DNA from: Dietzia sp. NCCP-2495
GTDB taxonomy: Bacteria > Actinomycetota > Actinomycetes > Mycobacteriales > Mycobacteriaceae
Length of the DNA stretch: 64,000 nucleotides
Reading direction: 5' to 3'
Assembly: GCF_026011735.1 (NCBI RefSeq)
Contig: NZ_BRVN01000005.1
Location: 62,001 to 126,000, forward strand
The translations under genes and the position numbers were made by a program. A model generated the notes under the pieces. It had not been told where the DNA came from and did not search any database. It worked only from the letters and a program-made list of their open reading frames with translations. This document shows, one piece after another, positions 58,579 to 64,000 of the stretch (its first letter is position 1; each line of letters begins with the position of its first letter).

Positions 58579-60252
58579 ATGGACCCCATGCCCAGATTCG
58601 CCTCCGTCACGGCCTTCCTCCGCAACGCTTGGCGCACCCTCACGGCGATGCGCACGGCCCTCATCCTGCTGTTCCTCCTCGCGGTGGCCGCCATCCCCGG
58701 CGCGCTCCTGCCGCAGCGCAGCCTCAACGAGGGCAAGGTCCTCGAGTACATCGAGGAGAACGGCTGGTTAGGGGAGCTCTACGACAAGCTCCAGCTGTTC
58801 GACGTGTTCTCCAGCTGGTGGTTCACGGCCGTGTACGTGTTGCTTTTCGTCTCGCTGGTCGGGTGCGTCACGCCGCGGTCGATCGAACTGGTCAAGCAGC
58901 TGCGGACCCCGCCGCCCCTCACGCCGCGGAACCTCGGCCGGATGCCGCACCACGCGTCGTACCGCACGACGGAGTCGCCCGAGCAGGCGGCGGACCGGGT
59001 GCAGGGCGCATTGCGGGGCTGGCGGGTCCGGCGCAACGACGGAGACGGCCGGGTCCCCGACACCATCGAGCTCTCGTCCGAGCGCGGGTACATGCGTGAG
59101 GTCGGAAACATCGTGTTCCACTTCGCGTTGCTGGCCCTGCTCATCATGTTCGCGGCCGGGAAGTTCGTATACGCGGAGGGGATGCGGGTCCTCATCGCGA
59201 ACGCCGAGTCGCCCGCGTTCTGCAACACGACCCCGAGCGCGTACGACTCGTTCCGCGCCGGGCTGCTGGTCGACGGCACGGATCTCGAGCAGTTCTGCAT
59301 CAAGATCGAGGACTTCCGTGCCGACTACCTGCCCAACGGGCAGGCGGAGATGTTCACCTCGAACGTCCGCTACACCGACGAGATCTCGACCACCGATCCC
59401 GACACGTGGGAGCACTTCGAGATGCGGGTCAACCACCCGCTGCGCATCGGGGGCACCCGTGTGTACCTGCAGGGACACGGCTACGCCCCCACGTTCACGG
59501 TGACCTTCCCGAACGGCGAGACCCGCACGGACACGCAGCACTGGCAGCCCACCGAACTGCAGACGTTCCTGTCCTCGGGGATCATGCGCTTCGACCCGCC
59601 GGCGGGTATGTACCCGGACCTCGCGGACCGTCGTGAGCAGCAGATCGCCATTCAGGGCCTGTTCGCGCCGACGGCGCAGTTCGACGGCACGTTGCTCAGT
59701 TCCCGGTTCCCGCGGATGGATGATCCGGCGGTGGCGATCGACGTCTACCGCGGTGACGCCGGACTGGACACCGGTCGTCCGCAGTCGGTGTTCTCGCTGG
59801 AGCCGGATCTCATCGAGTCGGGCGCGCTGGAACGCGAGGCGCGCGTCAACCTGCGGCCGGGGGAGTCCACGACGCTCGCCGACGGGACGGAGGTCCGGTT
59901 CGACGGCGCCGAGGAGTTCATCAACATCCAGGTCTCCGAGGACCCCACGCAGATCTGGGTGGGTGTGTTCGCCGCGGTCATGATGGGTGGCCTGGTGTTG
60001 AGCCTGATGGTGCGGCGCCGGCGTGTGTGGGCGAGGGTCGGTGTCGACGACGACGGCGTGACCCGCGTCGACCTGGGCGGCCTGGCCCGGACGGACCGAT
60101 CGGGCTGGGGCCGTGAGTTCGACGACCTCCGTGACCGTCTCGTGGCCGAGTCCACGGTCACACCCGTCTTGCCCGGAGCGACCGGGACGGACGACACTGC
60201 ATCTAGCCGGGGCACACACCCCGGCACCCCGCGGAAGGACGACACCCGGTGA
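58579..60252 (+). CDS. resB: cytochrome c biogenesis protein ResB
   Basis: ResB forms with CcsA the System II haem-delivery and synthase complex. The 557-residue protein has membrane helices at about 23-45 and 73-95 (WWFTAVYVLLFVSLVGCV), a third at 175-195 (VGNIVFHFALLALLIMFAAG), then a large outside domain. A last helix lies near 455-475 and an acidic tail ends it. The start is uncertain: ATG 58579 or the ATG three codons later. No strong ribosome site is visible. It overlaps ccsA by GTGA. It corresponds to Rv0528. Confidence 0.9.
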   Translation: MDPMPRFASVTAFLRNAWRTLTAMRTALILLFLLAVAAIPGALLPQRSLNEGKVLEYIEENGWLGELYDKLQLFDVFSSWWFTAVYVLLFVSLVGCVTPRSIELVKQLRTPPPLTPRNLGRMPHHASYRTTESPEQAADRVQGALRGWRVRRNDGDGRVPDTIELSSERGYMREVGNIVFHFALLALLIMFAAGKFVYAEGMRVLIANAESPAFCNTTPSAYDSFRAGLLVDGTDLEQFCIKIEDFRADYLPNGQAEMFTSNVRYTDEISTTDPDTWEHFEMRVNHPLRIGGTRVYLQGHGYAPTFTVTFPNGETRTDTQHWQPTELQTFLSSGIMRFDPPAGMYPDLADRREQQIAIQGLFAPTAQFDGTLLSSRFPRMDDPAVAIDVYRGDAGLDTGRPQSVFSLEPDLIESGALEREARVNLRPGESTTLADGTEVRFDGAEEFINIQVSEDPTQIWVGVFAAVMMGGLVLSLMVRRRRVWARVGVDDDGVTRVDLGGLARTDRSGWGREFDDLRDRLVAESTVTPVLPGATGTDDTASSRGTHPGTPRKDDTR

Positions 60253-61253
60253 ACACCTTGATTCTCGCGCAGGGACTGCCTGTCAACGAGACGCTCTCGA
60301 ACTACAGTGACCTGGCATTCCGGACGGCGTTCGGCATCTACGCGCTGGCCCTGCTGGCGTCGATGATCTATTACGCCGGGTTCCGAGTGGCCAAGGTGAC
60401 CGAGTCGCGACGCGAGCTCGCCGGATCGGGTGGACCGGGCCTGACGGAGTCGGTGTCACTGACCGACACCGGTGACGAGGACCGGGCGTCCGCGGGAAGT
60501 CTGCGTTGGGCGCGGATCGCGCAGCTGTTCGTGATCATCGCGTGGCTGTTCCAGGCGGCCGCGCTGATCCTCCGCGGGGTGGCCACAAGCCGCTTCCCGT
60601 GGGGCAACATGTACGAGTTCATCCTCGCAACCACCCTGTTGGGTGTCGCCGCCGGTCTGGTGTTCCTGCGTAAGCCCGCGATGGCGGTGGCGTGGCCGTA
60701 CGTGCTCGTCCCGGTGCTCGCCCTGTTGTTCTTCGGTGGCACCCACCTGTACTCCGAGGCGGCCCCGGTCGTGCCCGCGCTCCGGTCGTACTGGCTGCCG
60801 ATCCACGTGTCGATCATCTCGCTGGGTTCGGGCATCCTCCTCATCGCCGGGGTGGCGTCGATCATGTACCTGATCCGCGTGTGGCAGCCGCAGGGCCTGG
60901 AATCCGGCTGGGGCGCGGCGATCGCGCGGCCGCTGCCCGCCGCCGACACTCTCGACCGGCTGGCGTATAGGACCACGGTCATCGCGTTCCCGATCTTCGG
61001 CGTGGGGATCCTGCTCGGCGCGGTCTGGGCCGAGAGTGCCTGGGGTCGCTTCTGGGGCTGGGACCCCAAGGAGACCGCGTCGTTCGTGTCCTGGGTGCTC
61101 TACGCCGGGTACCTGCACGCCCGGGCGACGTCCGGGTGGGGGCCCAAGAAGGCCGCGTGGATCAACCTCGCCGGCTTCGCGGTGCTGATCTTCAACCTGT
61201 TCTTCATCAACATCGTCGTCTCGGGCCTGCACTCGTACGCCGGCCTGAACTGA
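60249..61253 (+). CDS. ccsA: cytochrome c biogenesis protein CcsA
   Basis: This is the 334-residue haem-handling partner of ResB. It is an all-helical membrane protein with the WWD-type signature WGRFWGWDPKETASFVSWVL and conserved histidines for haem (in GGTHLY, WLPIHVSIISLGSG and SGLHSYAGLN). The first helix (about 24-45) is followed by a 50-residue polar loop. GTG overlaps the resB stop. It corresponds to Rv0529 and ends the conserved block. Confidence 0.94.
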   Translation: MNTLILAQGLPVNETLSNYSDLAFRTAFGIYALALLASMIYYAGFRVAKVTESRRELAGSGGPGLTESVSLTDTGDEDRASAGSLRWARIAQLFVIIAWLFQAAALILRGVATSRFPWGNMYEFILATTLLGVAAGLVFLRKPAMAVAWPYVLVPVLALLFFGGTHLYSEAAPVVPALRSYWLPIHVSIISLGSGILLIAGVASIMYLIRVWQPQGLESGWGAAIARPLPAADTLDRLAYRTTVIAFPIFGVGILLGAVWAESAWGRFWGWDPKETASFVSWVLYAGYLHARATSGWGPKKAAWINLAGFAVLIFNLFFINIVVSGLHSYAGLN

Positions 61254-61297
61254 GCGGCAGTGTGACCTGAGCGGCAGTGTGACGCAGCACTCATTTT

Positions 61298-61316
61298 TAA
61301 GGTTAGGCTGCCCTAA
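61298..61316. promoter_or_regulatory. IdeR/DtxR-type iron box upstream of fprA
   Basis: TAAGGTTAGGCTGCCCTAA matches the IdeR consensus at 16 of 19 positions. It ends 16 bp before the -10 TAGGAT, covering the -35 area, so iron-dependent repression is expected. Confidence 0.85.
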
Positions 61317-61332
61317 CTCACCGGTAGTGCAC

Positions 61333-61338
61333 TAGGAT
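61333..61338 (+). promoter_or_regulatory. -10 element (TAGGAT) of fprA
   Basis: Transcription would start near 61345, downstream of the GTG at 61339. That GTG therefore cannot be the start of the protein and a leader of about 180 nt results. Confidence 0.6.
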
Positions 61339-61524
61339 GTGAGCTTCGGAGTCGCGGACGTCGTGGACAGGCACTCGGGGCCACCGGCCGAACATGCGGC
61401 GTCACACCCATCGGGGGATGGGTTCGCTTCTGTTGAAACACGGCCGCTCGGCGATCAGATCATGGTCGCGGGATCTCGGGTGCTCACACCAACGTGCGCG
61501 GCCACAGCTAGTGAGGGGTTCTAC

Positions 61525-62940
61525 TTGTCCAGGACATTGCGTATTGCCATTGTTGGCGCAGGGCCTGCGGGGACGTACGCCGCAGATATCGTGACCTCGT
61601 CGGAGCTTCCGGCAGGCTACGACGGGATCGCCGTCGACGTGTTCGATGCCGATCCGACCCCCTTCGGTCTCATCCGCTACGGGGTGGCGCCTGACCATCC
61701 CCGCATCAAGGAGATCGTCAAGGCGCTGAACCGGGTGATGAGCAAGCCCGAGATCTCATTCCACGGCAACCTGCGTATCGGCCGTGACGTCAGCATCGAC
61801 GAGCTGCGGGCCCACTATGACGCCATCGTCATGGCGACCGGGGCGCGCAAGGACGCCGACCTGAACATCCCCGGTGTGGAGCTGGAGGGCAGCTTCGGCG
61901 CCGCGGATTTCGTGAGCTGGTACGACGCGCACCCCGATGCGCCGCAGGAGTGGGAGTTCCGTCCGGAGGCCACCTCGGTGGCTGTCCTGGGCATGGGGAA
62001 CGTCGCGCTGGACGTCGCGCGGGTGCTGGCCAAGACGGCCGAGGAGATGCTCGTCACCGAGATTCCGGACCACGTCCACGAGGGGCTCGCCGCCAATCCG
62101 GCCGTCGACGTCCACGTCTTCGGGCGTCGCGGCCCGGCGCAGGCCAAGTTCTCGCCCATGGAGCTGCGGGAGCTGGCGCACTCGCCGAACGTGGACGTGA
62201 TCGTGCACCCCGAGGGCTTCGAGTTCGACGAGGGGTCCGAGGAGTACGTGCGCCAGAACAAGTCCCAGCGACTCGTTGTCAACGTGCTCACCACGTACCT
62301 CGCCAAGGATCCCAAGCCGGACGCGGCCTGCCGTATCCACCTGCACTTCGGCGCGGCGCCGACGGAGATCCTGGGCGAGGACGGCCGGGTGACCGGACTG
62401 CGGACCGAGGTCTCCGAACTCGACGGGACCGGCAACGCGCGGGGGACCGGAGAGTTCGTCGACTGGGAGGTCGGAGCGGTCTACCGGGCGATCGGTTACA
62501 AGTCGGATCCGATCGAGGGGCTGCCGTTCGACTTCGGCCGCAACGTGATCCCCAACGACGGCGGGCGCGTACTGGACGAGTCCGGTGAGGCCGTGCCGGG
62601 CGCGTACGTCACCGGCTGGGTCAAGCGCGGCCCAATCGGACTGATCGGGCACACCAAGTCCGACGCCCAGCAGACCATCACCCATCTCCTCGAGGATCTC
62701 GCCGCTCGCGGCGTCGAGTCGGCGGACGGTATCGAGTCAGCAGACGGCACCGACGGCTTCGAGGGGCTGCGGCCTCTCCTCGACGAGCGTGGGATCACCA
62801 CAACCGACTGGGACGGCTGGGTGGCGCTCGACGAGCACGAGCGCACGCTCGGTGAGACCGACGCGCATCCGCGCGAGCGGGTGAAGGTGGCCACGCGCGA
62901 GGAGATGGTGCGCGTCGCGGCCGGCGCACTGACGCACTGA
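61525..62940 (+). CDS. fprA: ferredoxin/adrenodoxin-type NADP reductase
   Basis: This 471-residue flavoprotein resembles mycobacterial FprA and adrenodoxin reductase. It moves electrons between NADPH and a ferredoxin through FAD. It has LRIAIVGAGPAGTYAADIVT (FAD), PFGLIRYGVAPDHPRIKEIV, AVLGMGNVALDVARVL (NADP), GRRGPAQAKFSPMELRELA and VTGWVKRGPIGLIGHTKSDA. The TTG at 61525 is chosen because GAGGGG lies 6 nt upstream and the family starts here. Iron regulation suggests a role in iron release or siderophore reduction, or in supplying electrons under iron limitation. Confidence 0.88.
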   Translation: MSRTLRIAIVGAGPAGTYAADIVTSSELPAGYDGIAVDVFDADPTPFGLIRYGVAPDHPRIKEIVKALNRVMSKPEISFHGNLRIGRDVSIDELRAHYDAIVMATGARKDADLNIPGVELEGSFGAADFVSWYDAHPDAPQEWEFRPEATSVAVLGMGNVALDVARVLAKTAEEMLVTEIPDHVHEGLAANPAVDVHVFGRRGPAQAKFSPMELRELAHSPNVDVIVHPEGFEFDEGSEEYVRQNKSQRLVVNVLTTYLAKDPKPDAACRIHLHFGAAPTEILGEDGRVTGLRTEVSELDGTGNARGTGEFVDWEVGAVYRAIGYKSDPIEGLPFDFGRNVIPNDGGRVLDESGEAVPGAYVTGWVKRGPIGLIGHTKSDAQQTITHLLEDLAARGVESADGIESADGTDGFEGLRPLLDERGITTTDWDGWVALDEHERTLGETDAHPRERVKVATREEMVRVAAGALTH

Positions 62941-63002
62941 CGCCACTGCTCTGATCACGACCCTGCACTGATCGGACTCTGCTCGGATTACTACGTACAC
63001 AC

Positions 63003-63032
63003 GGCGGGCCCTCCCTGATGGGAGGGCCCGCC
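63003..63032. terminator. bidirectional terminator
   Basis: The perfect 13-bp stem GGCGGGCCCTCCC/GGGAGGGCCCGCC with a TGAT loop lies between convergent fprA and the next gene. Confidence 0.8.
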
Positions 63033-63048
63033 GAGGTGTTGTACGGGT

Positions 63049-63594
63049 TCAGAGCTGCGCGAGCAGGTCCTTCCAGATCGGGCGCCAGAACTCGATCGCC
63101 TCGGCCGAGTCGAGCTTGGTGTGGTTGACGCCCACCGACGTCTTGCCGCCCGGCTTGTCGCTGAAGTTCACGGCCGCTCGCGTCCCGTCGGCCAACGGGA
63201 CGCGCCAGTAGCGCCATTTCTCGGTGCTCGACGTGGTCGGTGAGGACTCGACCGGAACGCCACCGAACTCCTCGCGCCCGGCGACCACCTCGGACCACGC
63301 CTCGAGGACGGAGTCCTTTTCCCCGGCGACGGTGCGCGAGGTGGAGAGCTGGAAGTCGCCCGTGCAGGACTGGCCCGGCACCCGCAGTCCGACCTGCTGT
63401 TCGTAGGCGACCGCGGTGCCCTGTGCCCACCACTCGGCCCGCTCGACGCCGGCCGGCATCGACTCCAGCGCCACCCTGGCGATCTCGGTGTGGTTCATCT
63501 CGCGTGCGCCGGCGTCGTCGAGCAGGGCGACCCACTCGTCCCATGACCGTGCGGTGCCGGAGGCGATACCGGCGGTGTTGGCAGACCTGACCAT
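63049..63594 (-). CDS. conserved hypothetical protein, possible SRPBCC/DUF4287 relative
   Basis: This is a 181-residue protein. An N-terminal helical part (SWDEWVALLDDAGAREMNHT, EIARVALESM) is followed by WWAQGTAVAYEQQVGLRVPG and a beta-rich C-terminal half ending WRPIWKDLLAQL. The pattern of a helical N-part plus an SRPBCC-like domain is found in uncharacterised actinobacterial proteins. I cannot give a function. The ATG follows CACAAT by 6 nt. It is convergent with fprA and divergent from the ArsR-type gene. Confidence 0.7.
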   Translation of the reverse strand: MVRSANTAGIASGTARSWDEWVALLDDAGAREMNHTEIARVALESMPAGVERAEWWAQGTAVAYEQQVGLRVPGQSCTGDFQLSTSRTVAGEKDSVLEAWSEVVAGREEFGGVPVESSPTTSSTEKWRYWRVPLADGTRAAVNFSDKPGGKTSVGVNHTKLDSAEAIEFWRPIWKDLLAQL

Positions 63595-63600
63595 GGCCCG

Positions 63601-63606
63601 ATTGTG
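63601..63606 (-). promoter_or_regulatory. leaderless -10 (CACAAT)
   Basis: On the minus strand CACAAT is followed by 6 nt and the ATG at 63594. Confidence 0.55.
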
Positions 63607-63836
63607 CCCTCGTCCCCGCTGTTCCGTAGGGGATTTGCGCCGGAAGGCCTCGAGAGCGACGCGCGCCGGCTGGGCTACCGGGTGTGACACTGTGCCGACG
63701 GGCTTGACGCTGCGCCGACGGGCGTGTCGCTCGACTGACGGGGCGTGACGCTCTGCTGACGAGTATGTCCGGGGCGGGAGTCGCCTCAGGAAAATCGCGC
63801 GGGGGTATTGACCGGGACGCCCACCGGACCTAACGT

Positions 63837-63852
63837 GAAACCAGATGGTTTC
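63837..63852. promoter_or_regulatory. palindromic operator for the ArsR-type gene
   Basis: GAAACCA-GA-TGGTTTC is a perfect 7+2+7 palindrome that touches the -10 CATAAT at 63852-63857, so binding would block the promoter. It is most likely the autoregulatory site of the downstream ArsR-type protein. Confidence 0.6.
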
Positions 63853-63857
63853 ATAAT
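63852..63857 (+). promoter_or_regulatory. -10 element (CATAAT) of the ArsR-type gene
   Basis: CATAAT lies 26 bp before the ATG and gives a short leader carrying GGGAGGGG. Confidence 0.55.
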
Positions 63858-63883
63858 CGGCAATAGGGACCTGGGAGGGGCGC

Positions 63884-64000
63884 ATGAACGCGACGACCTT
63901 GAGTGACGCCGACGTCGACCGGATCTTCCGGGCCCTGGCCGATTCCACCCGACGCGACATCGTCCGGCGCACCCTCGTCGAGGAAGTGTCCGTCTCCGAG
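63884..64000 (+). CDS. ArsR-family regulator, 5' part
   Basis: Only the first 39 residues lie in the window. TLSDADVDRIFRALADSTRR then DIVRRTLVEEVSVSE is the usual start of an ArsR winged helix (F-x-A-L-A-D-x-T-R-R). No metal-binding residues are visible in this part. GGGAGGGG precedes the ATG. In many actinobacteria such regulators are followed by an SRPBCC-type (AHSA1) gene, which would lie outside the window. Confidence 0.8.
   Translation, partial: MNATTLSDADVDRIFRALADSTRRDIVRRTLVEEVSVSE

Overview
The window is high-GC DNA, around 70% by eye, from a mycolic-acid-type actinobacterium (order Mycobacteriales). The evidence is a mycothiol gene (mshA), an HbhA-like adhesin, SenX3-RegX3, ribosomal protein bS22 and, above all, gene order. 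As I remember the Mycobacterium tuberculosis chromosome, the backbone here follows Rv0473 to Rv0529: DUF445, XRE regulator, hbhA, DUF2516, deoC, DUF2993, DUF2505, murB, SDR, mshA, YbjN, gpm, senX3-regX3, a Cys-rich protein, ppx, a membrane protein, proC, a BldC-like protein, bS22, galE2-like, acyltransferase, serB1-like, glutaredoxin, hemA-hemC-hemD-hemB, hemL, phosphatase, tlpA, ccdA, resB, ccsA. The genus is not provable from the sequence; Dietzia or a near relative is my guess.

Layout: 0-6.3 kb holds regulators, the adhesin, purU and deoC. At 6.4-10 kb a two-gene ABC transporter lies under an IdeR/DtxR-type iron box. 10-15 kb holds an oxidoreductase, cell-envelope proteins, murB and a YidC-type insertase. 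At 15.1-16.1 kb there is a duplicated structured repeat and a decayed reductase gene. 16-21 kb carries hydrolases, ferritin under three tandem iron boxes, an SDR, a SnoaL-like protein and a lipoprotein. 21-28 kb has mshA, YbjN, an acyl-CoA ligase, gpm and senX3-regX3. 28-38 kb runs from ppx to an HNH nuclease. hemA-hemC-hemD occupy 38.4-42.5 kb. An accessory islet at 42.5-49.2 kb separates hemD from hemB. 49.3-58 kb carries hemB, a secreted peptidase-like protein, hemL and the cytochrome c maturation operon, which continues to 61.3 kb around a tRNA-Gly. The end holds an iron-boxed ferredoxin reductase and the first part of an ArsR-type regulator.

The genes form three functional groups. One is tetrapyrrole synthesis (hemA, hemC, hemD, hemB, hemL) with haem attachment to cytochrome c (tlpA, ccdA, resB, ccsA). 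One is iron homeostasis: ABC pair, ferritin and FprA-type reductase, each with IdeR-like boxes. One is envelope and redox upkeep (murB, mshA, HbhA, YidC, DUF2993).

Many genes appear to be transcribed as leaderless mRNAs: a hexamer with A at position 2 and T at position 6 sits 6-8 nt upstream of the start codon. I used this pattern to choose many starts. The most novel content is the islet inside the hem cluster. It holds an AT-rich operon with an NYN-type nuclease, a serine-recombinase-like protein lacking its catalytic serine, an unfamiliar 434-residue membrane/coiled-coil protein, a dead secretory lipase and an internally inverted IS256-type remnant.
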